From Gordionus sp. m RMFG-2023 (taxonomy: Eukaryota; Nematomorpha; Gordioida; Chordodea; Parachordodidae), in contig NC_088778.1 in the NCBI RefSeq assembly GCF_954871325.1, positions 26,521,120 to 26,585,119 on the forward strand: 64,000 nt of DNA. Direction: 5' to 3'. Positions within the stretch are counted from its first letter, which is position 1. Every line of letters begins with the position of its first letter. The notes under the pieces are model-generated. The model saw only the letters and a program-made list of their open reading frames with translations, was not told the origin of the DNA and did not search any database. Shown here piece by piece: positions 36,295-49,700 of the stretch. The position numbers were made by a program, and so were the translations under genes.

Positions 36295-39200
36295 ACTTAT
36301 TTAAGTAAATCTAAGTCATTAATGATCAATTGATTTGTTCATTATTAAATTCTCGAAATTTTAAATTTGTGGACTGCAATATTATTATTTTTACTATGTA
36401 AAAAAAATCAAATGTATGTATAAAATTTTTTAATTATTTTTATGTATATAAAATCATGTCTCATCAAATATGAATTAAGTTATAATATCCTTTAAGAACT
36501 ATAGTTGGGTAATTACTATATTTTTAGCTAAATCATGTTTTTAGCGGAAAAATATCACTTTAGCCTCGGGGTTTTTCCCTAAAAAGATAGCTACTCCAAT
36601 TTGGAAGAAACTAATATACATTAAAACACCTTATTAATAAGGGATTTTCTCCTGCAGGCGCCTGAAGATTGAGCCGAAATTTAGTCATTACTCAACTATT
36701 AAAACTTGATAAATTTTGTATCGAGTATACTTATAGCAATTAGTATGAAGTCATTATAAAATTAATTTATTGAAAATATAACCTAACGTTTTTTAAAATC
36801 TAAATATTGACCCCTAAGAAACAGTGATTAGGTTTAATTAGGAGAATTCCTAATACTACAAAAATTCTAAGATTTAAGATTTCGACTAATAGGATTAGAG
36901 TGTATTAATAGATACCTTATCCAGGAATTTTGACTTAGGAGGTGAGCAACTTGTGTAGGACTAATTAAGTAATAGCTTAATATGATATAAATTTTAGAAT
37001 ATTGTTAAAAATTTAAATTATTATCTATATACCAAGTTATATTATACCAATTCCCTTAAAAATTATAGCCGGAATGAATTTGTAATTGAGGAGAAAAAAC
37101 TCTGAGGTAATAAAGCATAAATAAGCCAGTTTTTTTAAATGACTACTGTTTGCACATATAAATAGAAAGCCCAGAATACCGTTAAAATAAACATGAACGA
37201 CATTGTAACCTTCAAAAAACACTTTGTATTTGTTATAGAATTTGTGGTTAGTATATATTGTTTGTTAATTAGTATTGAATAGGGCGTCGAGGAAGATCCC
37301 AGGACAAAAGAGAGGGAATAAAATTAATATAATGGTTGTTCAGAATAAAATTGGAAATAATAGTTGACTATTTAGTAGAAGAAAACGAACACATATTTTG
37401 ATGAAATTACATTGTTTGGGCCTTTTTATTTTATGTTTGATATATTCTTGATTTTTTTGTGTATATACAAAATAATTATTTTACCTTATTTATTGTGATA
37501 TTTTTTTTAGTAGGTATAATAAATGAAAGGAGCAAAATTGAGATTAAATTTTGTGTCTCATAAATTAACATTTACAAGGCTAACTAGATTTCGGGATGTT
37601 TCTGAGGGCTCGACCCATTCAGAGATTTCCTACCGTTATCAATGGCATTCTACTCCCTACTGATTTCCAAAAAATATTAATAAAGAAATATTCAGGACAG
37701 TATATTTTAAAAATTTAATTTTTATTTTAGTTTGTCAAAATATTACTAATTTGATTATATCGATTTTAATTAGTTAAAATCAAAAACATAAAATTTTATC
37801 AGCCAATTTTTATCCGCCCTCATTAATATTTTTCAAGCAGTAAAAAAACAGGCAGAAATCTAAAGCTAGGATCTAAGTATAAATGCTATAAAAAATGGCG
37901 ACATGACAAAAAGGTTTAAACATACTTGCGATATTTCGAAGTGTAGGTAATAATATTTTGGCGAAAATCTTGATATAGCACTTTTTTAAAAAATCGGATA
38001 ATGTTAAACAATATCATTTCCAACTCAAAGATATTATTGTTTCAAGTCGCATAGTTATTAATAAAAAAAGCTAACCCTAACTCATATCGCTCTAACCTTT
38101 AATTAGCCCTAAACCATTTCTTTCAAATCTTTAAACATCCATACTTGTTTAACTAAATACAATTTAATCCAATTAAAAAAAATCCATGTGAGTTGTTATC
38201 GTTCAAAAAAAAAACTATATTCAACCATAAACATTGCCCATATATTTTAAATATGAGATGATTAACTTTTTGGAGAATTATAAAAACCTAAATATGCTTT
38301 AATCATTTGTGAGGGTTCAGTTGGTCTTTTTTTTAATTGAAAATATTGATCTTTTTATAGCATTGCTTTAAATATAAATCAATATAAATATAGGGTCGTT
38401 TTATCATACTATTGGAAAATATCGAATCAGTGAAATATTTGTGGATCAGGAAAGGCCAAATTTAAACATATATACATATATAACATAAATTTTGTAACAA
38501 ATTAAAATAATTAAAATATAATAAATTTTGATACTTTGAATGGTTTCAATTTTGTAATGGTTTCCAATCTATACTAATATGCCTGAAAAAGTTAAGATCT
38601 TCCAAAATTTTTAAATCAACATATGTGTTAAAAACATGGCAGGGTTAGATTGGTTAGATTCATTTTACCAAAAAAGGATTAAGCAATCATTTTAACCAAC
38701 CAGCTAGTGTTATTAAATGCTTGATTTTTAAAATTGGCCAGATTAAGATTTTAGACAATAATATTATATAAACCTCGAATAGAGGTCCAAACCTTTCTGC
38801 CATCTATGAGCAAAATCTCCAGGCTTACATAATATTATTTAGGGTAAAATCATAATTGGGCCATTTAACACATAACAACTTATCATCTCAGGGTTTTCTT
38901 TAATCACCTCTGGTCAGGGTTTTCTCTGAAAAAAGGCTCACCCTTGGAGAAGACATGTTGGTTTTTTTGTAAATTTTTAACAGGCCAAACTTGAATTTTA
39001 TTAAGATTATAATGAGTCAAGTCAGATTTTTTGTATAATTTTAATGGGCAATGCTAGGAATAATATAAAATTTTTAATCAGGATGGACAAACATTTAAAT
39101 AATGGGCTAGACAACTTATGCAAAAAATCTTAATGATGCTGCTACGAGATGTGTTAAGAAAAGGATTCATAAAATTTGTGTTGCATTAGAATATTAGCTT

Positions 39201-39499
39201 CAGATAGTGATTTCTGAAATGGAGAAATGTCTTTTTTTTGACAAATTTTGTGTCCATCAGAGGTGTTTATAAACAGTGAAATACTCAACTATGGATTTTC
39301 TCAATGTGGGAGATTGGATTTTGGAAATTTATTAGGAGAGATTTTATGGAAATTAGTTACAGGTTGTTAGAAATTCTGACAATCCTGAACCAGAAGTGTG
39401 ATGCTATTTTTTAAAGATCAGGATTTGATATTCAAGCCTGGTTTCAACATTATTTCTATTTTAACAAATTTAGACAAACAATTTTTAAAAAATATATAC
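36295..39499. other. Gene-free stretch between AIFM1 and EAPP
   Basis: I recognise no exon. It contains two MITE-like copies (about 37850-38025 and 38707-38872; the latter opens TA GTGTTATTAAATGC and ends gggccatttaacaca) and otherwise AT-rich sequence. The minus-strand frame at 37037-37222 has no support. Confidence 0.5.
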
Positions 39500-39505
39500 T
39501 TTATT
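39500..39505 (-). terminator. EAPP polyadenylation signal
   Basis: AATAAA on the minus strand lies about 27 nt past the EAPP stop codon, the usual position for a poly(A) signal with a short 3'UTR. Confidence 0.6.
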
Positions 39506-39531
39506 AGATTTAAAATATTAAATATATTATT

Positions 39532-40425
39532 TTATGAATAACTAGATAATACATTATGAAAATGATATATTTCATCAAGATCATAAACACCTACTTCTGT
39601 TTTACATATACTGCATAAGACACATTTATAAACATCTTGGTCAATAGAAGTAACATCAGCATTTATAGCAGTAGAAATATTGGTAGCTTCTTCGACATTC
39701 TTTCTTAATCGTTTAATATCTTTATTGTTTTGGGAAGATAATTTGACAGGGTAGTAAATATTCTTTGATTCATCTATTTCACAATTCAGAACAAACATTG
39801 CTCGATATTGAGTTTTATACATTTGGTGCCTTAAAGTTCAATATTTTAAATAATAATTATATAAATGATATGATACTAACCGTTGACAATCCAAGCATAA
39901 TAAACTCATACAACAAGGACAATTTAAAACAGCATCTGAGTTTGATAAAGGTGTTTCTTTTCCTGTTTTTGATTTATATCGATAAGATTTTCTAAGATCA
40001 TCAACCCATTTTTGATTTTCGTCATCGCTATTTGGGTCATAAAATGGATCTGGAGGTATTGATTCTTCTGTATTGTCATTATTATCTAGCAGATAAGGAT
40101 ATAAAATATAATAATTTATCAATAAACCTTTAACATTAGTCTTAATTAAATTTGATTCGTAATCGCGGCACATAATTTCGAGCTCATCATTTAAAGTCTC
40201 CTCAAAGTCCTTAGCACTAATTTCGTCTAAGCTTTCATTTGACTTTTTAAAATGACGTGTACCATATTTATTATGTAAATAAATATCAATATCCGGTAAT
40301 TCATCGTTAGAACTGTATAATAAAATAAACATGGAGATTTTTAACGCTAGACTATACCTTATTGAAGATTCTTCCTCAGAATATTCATCTGGAGCGAGAT
40401 AATCATAATCAGAAAATTTATTCAT
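39532..40425 (-). CDS. EAPP: E2F-associated phosphoprotein (3 exons)
   Basis: Nuclear phosphoprotein that in mammals binds activating E2Fs. Exons (minus): 40425-40358, 40312-39881, 39829-39532, giving 265 residues (human 285). The N terminus YDYLAPDEYSEEESSI matches the acidic family start. The signature NSDAVLNCPCCMSLLCLDCQ ends exon 2, followed by MYKTQYRAMFVLNC. Cysteines 154, 156, 157, 162, 165 and 236, 239, 242 form the expected metal-binding clusters. The tail DEIYHFHNVLSSYS is family-typical. Introns are 45 and 51 nt. The 45-nt intron is a multiple of three without a stop, so an uninterrupted frame runs through it; the human alignment (S-S-x-D/E-x-E after the acidic start) shows it should be removed. 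The gene is divergent from TMEM214. Confidence 0.96.
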
Positions 40426-40781
40426 ATGGATGGGTGAAGAGATATTTTTTGGAAATTAAACTTATAAATAATAAATTTTTGTAATATGAAAAAATATGTA
40501 TATTATATTTATAATTGATTTAAAAAAAATATATTATGGTGAAAACAAGTATAATATAGTGAATACTGCGAGGTACAAATTATTTAGTGTAATTTTACCA
40601 TTTTGATATAAAATTGAAAATAATATATAACAATTATACCCAAGTATTAATAGATGCTTTTTATGAATATATAATCTTTCATTATCCTTTTTCCTAATTA
40701 TAATTATTCAGGATGAAATTTTTTTTATATTCATTCGTTCATTTTATATTAAACGAGTAACACGTTTAGGTAAAATACTCT
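40426..40781. promoter_or_regulatory. Shared upstream region of EAPP and TMEM214
   Basis: The two start cod­ons face away from each other across 356 bp of very AT-rich sequence, so this must hold both 5'UTRs and promoters or one bidirectional promoter. I see no clear TATA position or repeated factor site. Confidence 0.6.
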
Positions 40782-43700
40782 ATGGATAATTGGGAAGTTG
40801 CAGGCAAGAAAAATAAATCTAAGTCAGTTGTAGCGAATGGATACGGTAAAGACATAGATAAGAAAAAAATTATTACTGATAGTATGAAATCATTAATTAT
40901 TTATATGTATTCATAATTTTAAAGAATCTATTGAAACAAACAAAACTATGTATGAAGGATTCAATGACAAACAAAATAAAATTGACAATGCCAAAAAAAT
41001 GGGATTGCTTGAGAAAGAAAAAGAGCCCAGTATAAAAAAGGCCTCTAAAATAGATAGCAAAAAAACATTTTCCACACCTCAGGCATTTCCTAAAACTTTA
41101 AGGGAAGCCTTAACAAAAGTTTAAAAAATAATAATCCTTAATAAAAAATTAATAAACTACTTAAGATTAGTTGCACAGAATTAACTCAAGTTTATGAAAA
41201 TGTAACAGATATTTTTCCTAATAATCCAATAATTTGGTTAAAAGATATTGCATCATATTTATCTAAGAAATTGGAAGTTCCTCAAATTACTTCAATAACT
41301 TATTCAGAGTTTCCAGATGGTATATAATATATTGATATTTTTGTCCAAGCTAGTTTTCATTAGGATTTCCTTATTCAGAATTTCCATGCAAACAAAAGTT
41401 ATCTAACATTGCTCAAAACTGTAAACATGAAGACTTGGAATTGTTTTTGAATACTTTTTATTCCATGATAATTAACGAGTCAAATAAAGGTTAGTTAATA
41501 TATTTTATACAAATGAAGTATTTATAAATAATATAATTTACAACTATGTTTTAATTTTTTTTTATATAGAAAATGTAATGCATGGTTATAAACTATTAGT
41601 CCAAGCTATAATATTTTATAGACCAGAAATTATAATGAATAATAAATTAAAAGTATATTATCAGACTGATTATATTTATGTTCAAACATGCTTTAAAGAT
41701 TATTGGACTAATTAAAGCAAATCAAAACAAACCCCAAATATGTCTCTCAATATTTTGGACTATATGTCAAATAGATGCTAGTCATTTATTACCAGCTTTT
41801 CAAGGTTTATTAATTTAAAAAAATATATTATCTTGGCTATTATATATTAGTGTGGATTGAAATGATGCTTCCATTTATAAATTGTCCTAATTTGGTAAAA
41901 TACATAATCAAATATGGTGAAGATATATTAAAGTAATTACACAATTTTTAAAAAAAATATATATTTAAAAAAAAATCTACTATTATTAGAGGTGATATTT
42001 ATTTCTTAAAATATACATTTAATCTTATGAAATTTTTTTAATTTAAATGTGCTCAAATTAAATTTGGGTAATCTGAGTAAACCCATATTCTATTAGTCAG
42101 ATTGCAGATCCTTTAAAGATAAACATGTTAGAAAGGGACTATCAGGGCCAATGTTATTGAATTTATTATAACATTGTTGCAAAAATTTTTATAAATTTAT
42201 TGGCTTATAAATTTATAATTACAATCGCCGGGGTGGCCTAATGGGTTAGATGTATGCTTAGAAACAGAAGGATGAAGAAGGACGCGTTCAAATCTGGTAA
42301 GGATGTGTAAAGACATATGGTAAGATGAATTTGGGAGCTTAGAGATGACACCCCAGTCACCAACAGACCTGGATAGTTGGGTGCTAAGGATACCTGTCCA
42401 ATAAACAAAATGAAGGAAACAAATATGAATATGAAAGCTAGGTGTTCTCTTCAAGCCACACAAGGTGTAGACCTCCATCCTGTGTAAAGTAAAATAAAGG
42501 TCAAAGCAAAGAAGACAAGATTAGCAAGTTTGAAAATTGGGATGTTTAAAGGTAAGACAAGAGAGTTGGCATCAATGTTGAACAAGAGAAAAGTTGATAT
42601 AGCGTGCATACAAGAGACAAAATGGAAAGGACAGAAGACTTTGATGATTGGAGATGGGTGTAAATTGTACAATGGAATTGTTAGCAAGGGGAATGGTGTC
42701 GGCATCATCCTCAGTCAAGATCTAACTTCCTCAGTAGTAGAAGTCAACAGAATCTCTGATAGACTAATGAAGATAAAATTCTGCATTGGTCAATCAATAC
42801 TACACATCCTTTCAGTATGTGCTCCTCAAATGCATTGCAAGGAAGAAGAGAAAGATGACTTTAGAGCTATCCTTGATGAAGCTGTAATGGAAATCCCTAA
42901 GGATGACCTAGTCATAATTGGTGGTGACTTAAATGTGCATGTGGGGAAAGCAAGAGATAGCTACAAAAGGCATCATGGTGGTTTGGATATGGAGAAAGAA
43001 TGATGAAGGAGAGCATGTACTGAAATTTGTGCAAGGCTTTGACCTTGCCTTAACCAACACCTACTATAGGAAATTAATAACATATAAGTGGTACAAGGAA
43101 AGCACAGATAGATTACATGCTAATCTCTCGCAGAAGATTAAAAGTTGTAATAGACTGCAAAGTCATCCCAGGAGAAGATATCGCCGCGCAACACTATCTA
43201 CTAGTCATGGATTTACACATCTCAAATAAATCCACTCAAAACAAGATAAAATTGGAACCATGCATCAAATGGGGCAAATTAAAAACAATGAAAGATGCCT
43301 TTGCAATCAATGCAAACATTGAAACAATAGATTCCTCACAAGTCAGTGAAAAAATGTGGACAGACCTTTCATCCAGATTAATAGACACTAGTTGACAAGG
43401 GGAGGTAACAAATCATACAAAGAACTATGGAAATGGAATGAAGAGGTAAAAACCATTATACAGGAGGAAAAAGCCCTTTATAAAATATGGTACAAATCCA
43501 AAAACCCAGATGACAAGACTAGATACAAAAAATCCAAGGGTAAAATAAAATATACAGATTAGCCAAACAGCGAGAAAAGAATTCTAGGGATATAAATGGA
43601 GCTCCGAAAGTAATCAAGAATAAAGATGGGAAATTGATAATAAAGGAAAAAGAAATAATGAATAGATAGAAAGAATAATTTCAGGAGCTTCTCAACTTTA

Positions 43701-46700
43701 ATCCCCGCATACTACATCTTGACGAACACTAACAAAAAATAATCACATGCCTCAAACATATGAAAAACAACAAAGCTAGGGGTCCAAACGATATTCCAAT
43801 AGAAAGCCTTAAAGCATTAGGAGATGGTGGAATACATCTCCTCACAAATTTGTACAATAAAATACTTGGAAATGAAGAGGTTGCCCCAAAATGGAGGCAG
43901 AGCTATCTAGTTCCTATCTTCAAAAATAAAGGGGATCCACACAATTGTCAAAATTACAGGTAAAACTAATGTCACACTGTCTAAAACTATACGATAAAAT
44001 AATAGAAAAAAGATTAAGAGACATAATCGAAATAAGAGAGACTCAGTTTGGCTTTATGCCTGGAAGATCAACAACTGATGCTATCCACACAATTAGGCAA
44101 ATGAGTGAAAAATACAGGGAAAAGAACAAAAAGCTACACATGGTCTTTCTCGATCTAGAAAAGGCCTTTGATAGAATCCCAAGAAAACTTATCTGGTGGG
44201 TGCTACGCCACAAAAAGGTTCCCGAAAAATATATAAGAATAATACAGGATATGTAATATGGGTCATACAACAATGGTCCGTAGCACAACAGGTACTTCAG
44301 CAGGCTTCACAATAGCCGAAGGAGTTCATCAATTAGCACAGTCTATACCTCAAACAGTCCCGTGGAATAGATATTTGCAGATGATATTGTGATACTTGCC
44401 GAATCCAAGAATGAAATGAAAGAATGATTAGTGAGTTGGATAAATATTCTAGAAAAACATGGACTAAAAGTAAATAGAGAAAAGACGGAGTATATGGTGA
44501 TAGGAGGAGATGAAACAGAGTATTGATATAAATGAATGGCAGATATCGGCAAGGATATGTTCGTGGCCACGACCGCTGGCTGTTCTACCGGCGGATAGGG
44601 AGAGGGATCGGCAGAATTCGAGGGACCGGGATTTTCTAGTAGGTTGACGTTGAGTTTTAACTTAGTCATCATCGGGTAATGTTAGTAATTTAATTTATTG
44701 TTAAAATATCACAATTTACCAAAGAATAAAACTCTAAGAATTTTATTTAACACAAAAAATATTCCCTAAAATAATTTTAAAAAAAGAATCCCCAATAAAG
44801 GTATTTTTGCAACCTTTTATAATTTATCAAACAAAGAAAAAAAAATAAATGTTGTTATATAATATCGCGATACAATCATTCTTGAAACTGGTCAGAACCA
44901 GTTTCAAATACAATATAAAAATAAGGTATAATATCAATATAAAAAAAAAGGACGATGGGAAAAACAAAAGAAACAAGTGGAGAAAAACTTAAAGAAATAA
45001 GTTATACGGGACAAGAGGGGGGGGAGGTAGAACATAACAGGCAATTAAAAGCTGCAAATATTTTAGCTCCACTATACAAACAAACGGCATGATAGAATAA
45101 GAGATAAAGAGTAAAATTAATCAAGGGTGGTTAAAGTGGAGATCTTTATCTGGAGTGCTATTTGACAAAAGAATCCCACACAAATTAAAGGGAAAAATTT
45201 ACAGTTTCATAGTACAACCAACTATTCTATATAGTTCGGAAACATGGCTAACCAAAGAATCAGACGAGAGAAATCTACAAACTATGGAGATGAGAATGCT
45301 GAGGATGATTCCTGGGGTAACAAGAAAGGATAAAGTGTACAGTACAAGAATACTAAGTAGTTTAAAGGTAGTGCCCATTAAGACTAAGTTAATGGTAAAG
45401 GTATGGTAAACAGACTTAGGTGGTATGTGCACACAATGAGAAGGCCTATGAACTACATAGGAAATAAGGTTGAGAGTTTGGAAGTGATGGGCAAACGTAA
45501 AAGAGAAAGGCCAAAACTTCAATGGGGCGATAAATTTAGAGCAATATGAAGAAGTATATATTAGATAAAAGAGATTGTATGAATAACATAAAGTGGAGAG
45601 AGATGTTGAAGGAGCTTACCACCTGAAAAGGCGAAAGCTAAAGAGAAAAAAAAATTACAAATTTATTAATCTTCATTTATAGTAGTCATTTTTTTAAATT
45701 TATTCCATGATCTATTTTATTTATCTTTCATAACGGGTTATGCAACTCAGTCATTTAAAAACAATATTACATGAAATTATTTCTTTATTTTTGTCTAGAA
45801 CTTTGTATATTTTTAGAGTATATATGTTCAAAATTAATTTTGATTTGGTTCTGTAGTTCATGAGTTATAAGGTTTTTTGGGGCTTATAAGGTTTTTTGGG
45901 TGCTTATAAGGTTTTTTTGGGGCTTGGGGATCTGCATAGACCTCCCCTAACCATCCATGTAACTTTTTCTATACTAGTTTAACAAAGCATAAATAACACT
46001 TTTTTATACATAATTTTTATTAATTAAAAATTATACTATATTAATATTTGAGACCTAGATAAACATTCTACATCATCAATTTTATTTTTGTATATTCTTA
46101 TATCATATTGTGACATTTAAAAATAATTTGTCACTTTTTTGACCCTCTTGGTGAAAGCATTAAAATAACAGTTAAAGTTATTTTATTAAAGTTTATTTAA
46201 TATATATTTAAATATGAAAGCTGCAAATTAATTCTAAGATATAGCATCTAAATCGGGGTCCAAGGAAACCTCACCTAGACTTTTATTCTTGCTCCAGGTC
46301 ATTCATGCTTTTAACACTGCATTCACAGTTAGTGCTAATATGCGGTGATGTATGTATATAAAATTTTGATGTACTTTTGTATTCCTAACCGGGAATTTCA
46401 AATAATTTGAATTAGAACAATTTTATTTTTCACTATCTATTCATATTAAACTAAAAATGGACTCTGTGTCTATAAAATTACGTTATTCTATATTAGGGCC
46501 AATGATGTATATAATATACCAATAGATTGATGATTTATTAATTAAAAATGTCCACAAGTAGTCAGTTGTAGCACCATTTATGGTGTACACTTCGACCAAT
46601 TGCCTTTATTTATCATTATACGAAAGCACATTTAATATCATTTAATCGAAGTGTAAACCACAAAATGGCGCTACATTTGACTCCTAGATATGGACACTTT

Positions 46701-49700
46701 TAAATGCAGCTAATGAATGAATCGCCATAATAAATATGTACATCATTGATATGTAATGTATAAAAGTTTAGAAAATGAAATGAATTTTTAAAGGCAATTT
46801 AGTAAATTAATTATTCTTAAAAATGATTTGAAAAAATTTTTTTTTTAGCCAGCCACAAATAAATCTCACAAAATTATATGGCAGCATTAATTACAAACAA
46901 TTTTTTGACATATTCGATTCTGTATTCCTGGCTCCATCTCATCTCAAAGAAGAGTATAGACGTCGTTTTTTAGCCTTATATCCGAAAATTAAAGTTATTA
47001 AATATTTTGTTTATTTTATGTTTTTTAAGTGTTTATATTATATCTTATTCTAGCCTATAAATCGAACCCCAGGTCAATTTTGAATTAATCGTTCTTAAAA
47101 ATATATCTTTACGTTTTATTTAATATGAACATTTAAATTTTATTATATTGTATCTAAATTCGTTGGCACTCGGAAGTTGTTCTCTGCTTGTTGAATAAAC
47201 CGGTATACAAAAATATCTTGCCAATAGTCTTCATCTGATTGTTTTCCGTTAAACGGTTGGTAGCCGATTATTAATAACAAAATCATATGCGTAAACCTCA
47301 TTACGCTAATAAATGTCCACTAATTTTTCAAACCCGGCCCGGCCCGAGATTTTTTTAAATAAAATTTACCGGCCCGACCCGGCCCGAATTTATTTAAATA
47401 TATAAATTAAATTTTATAATTACTGAAAATAAAAGACATAGTTTCTATAAATAAAATCAAATATTTTTATTTTACATAAAAAATTTAATATAAAATTGAT
47501 AAATTTAGATATATTTTAAAAAAATTTCAAGGCCCGGCCCGAACCCGATTCTTTAAAAAAAATTAAGCCCTAGTCCAAACTATGACGTGATTTGATTCTA
47601 GCCTAAGTCATTATTTTAGCCAGAAAATATATTACATAAGCCTTGAAATTTAACCAATAGATATCCAAACCTCTGTGCCACCTATAAGCATTTAAATAAC
47701 GATTGAAAAAAAAATATTATGCAATCTTATGTTTTTTTTTTAAAATTAACCAAATATTTTTCTTTACAGTAATAAATTGTCTTGAAATGTTATTAATGTT
47801 GCTCCGAGTTACTTTTAAAAAGTAATTTACATTCTCTCTATAACTAATTTTATTTACTATTTACATTATTTCAAAAGTATCGCAACCTACTTTAATTAAA
47901 GAAATAATTTCCCTTTTACTTCATAATTATTTTTTATTGAAAAAAAAAAAACTTAATTTCATAGAAATTTTTTAATTTTATTTTAACATTAAATTATTTT
48001 CAAAATTAGTATTTAAAAATATGCTAGTTTCTTTTTTTCAACATTATTTTGTGAGTAATACTAAAAAGAAGTATTGCCTTAAAATGTCTAATTTAGTAAG
48101 TGGTGGTATATTTTTGTTTATGAATTTACCGATTACTTTAAAAATGATTACATATTATCTCTATCTCTTTATGTACATTTATTATATAAGTATAGTATCT
48201 GTGATAACAAAATTTTTTTTATCTACCAAAATATATTCAAATTATTTTTTAAATGATCAAAACTTTAATAATGCTCACTCTGTTTTTTTCATATTAAAAT
48301 GAACAAGGACAATCATCCAACTTATACCACTCTTTTAAAATTATGATGATTATGTCAATAATATTTTATTGGTATTGTAAACCCAGCGAAAGTATTAGCC
48401 CATGGTATAGGGGTAAGGAGTCAACGCGTATCACCATTTATTTCTAATTATTAAAAATCTGACAGGCCATGTGATATAAATAGACGAATATAAATTTATA
48501 TCAGCTGTTGTAATGCCAATTGGGTCATAATCACTCTATATTACCCTAACTATGACAGTGATATTATTTAAAAGGTTTTTTAAAAATATTTTTATTAATC
48601 TAATATGCTGGAACCCTCTTGCCTCGGCCTTGAACCAGGCCGGATGAGATGACCCTAGTCACCTGAAACCAAGGTTTACTCCTCGCTTGGGATTATGCCT
48701 GTGTAGATGTTATTTTTGTCAACTCCATCATGAGAACAGAAAATATAAAGACCAAAGATTTTAGCCACCTAAATAATTTTTTGTTTGTTCCAGTAACAGT
48801 CAACCGGATCATTAGGACTTTAGCTCTAGAAAAACATTATTGAATTTGAAAATAAAGATTTTAAACACAAAAAAAATACATCATTTTATATATAGCTTTT
48901 TTAAAACAAAAACCAAAATTTTTTTTTTCAGGAAATCGCGATGAATCAATCTACGAAACGAGAAATGAAATCTTATTTGACCTGTTCTTTATCCAGATTA
49001 ACCGAGAATAACGCTCAACGTGTCGCGTACGACGATAAGGGACAAACAATATTCCTGAGAAATGAAGTAAAATTATTAAGTATTTATTTAACAGAGCATA
49101 AGGATAATATGTTAATTATTTATTATGATGCTAATGTTTTTAACTATAAAAAGAGAAATTTTTAAACTAATTTATTCTTTAAATATTAAATCTTTTTCTT
49201 AAATGTATCAAGCTTGCTGAGTATATGATCACGTGTTTTACTCTGGATAAAAATTGTATGGCAACATGGGAAACTTTGCACCCTAAATTCCTTCAACAAT
49301 CCAAGTAATTGCTTATATTAATCATTTGATATTTTTATTTTTGTTGAATTTTTAGAATATTTAATTTCTTGACTGAATAAAAAATATATAATAAACTCAG
49401 CCCTGAACAATGTCAATTTTTTGAGCAGCTAAAAATGTAATTTATGTAAAAAAATTACTTCACTTAGGCTTCGATTATAGTGACAACGATAATGGTTAAA
49501 CTATATGTAATTCATGTCTAAACGGTAGCACAACTGTATAATTTAACATTGGTATTTGCAGAGTTTTTACTATAAAAATGTTACTTCTATAAAAATGTAT
49601 CTGTATCTACATACATTTTTACTATCTATATCTTGATCCGTTTAAGAATTATCTTTTAGCAACAGGCAACTTGTGTAAGCGATACGATGTCGCACTATTT

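Larger units (their letters stand above)
42217..45660 (+). mobile_element. Near full-length RTE-clade LINE (copy 2) in TMEM214 intron 7
   Basis: Inserted unit 42225-45652 is flanked by AATTACAA (42217-42224, 45653-45660) and ends in an A-run. It contains an endonuclease (CIQETKWKG, then DDLVIIGGDLNVHVG) and a reverse transcriptase (NKARGPNDIPIES, PGRSTTDAI, MVFLDLEKAFDRIPRK, then SSETW and MRMLRMIPGVTRK). Several frameshifts and stops disrupt it: near 42960 and 43110, stops in 43550-43740, at 43960, a 41-nt loss near 44331 removing the NQGSALSPLLF-type motif, and the insertion at 44553. It is inactive but recent, to judge by its closeness to copy 1. Confidence 0.9.

Noticed and set aside
42227-42300. 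Functional tRNA gene
   Set aside because: A and B boxes fit but the acceptor and T stems do not pair and no clear anticodon stem forms; treated as the tRNA-like head of the LINE.
42197-42708. Minus-strand frames over the LINE 5' end
   Set aside because: Antisense shadows of the LINE head and endonuclease.
44343-44672. Minus-strand frame with an ENPGP motif resembling a 2A peptide
   Set aside because: It crosses the LINE/insertion border in antisense, and the motif lacks the D-x-E positions needed in 2A sequences.
48395-48430. Another tRNA or SINE head (TGGTATAGGGG A-box match)
   Set aside because: No B box at a plausible distance and no tRNA fold; the A box alone is easily met by chance.
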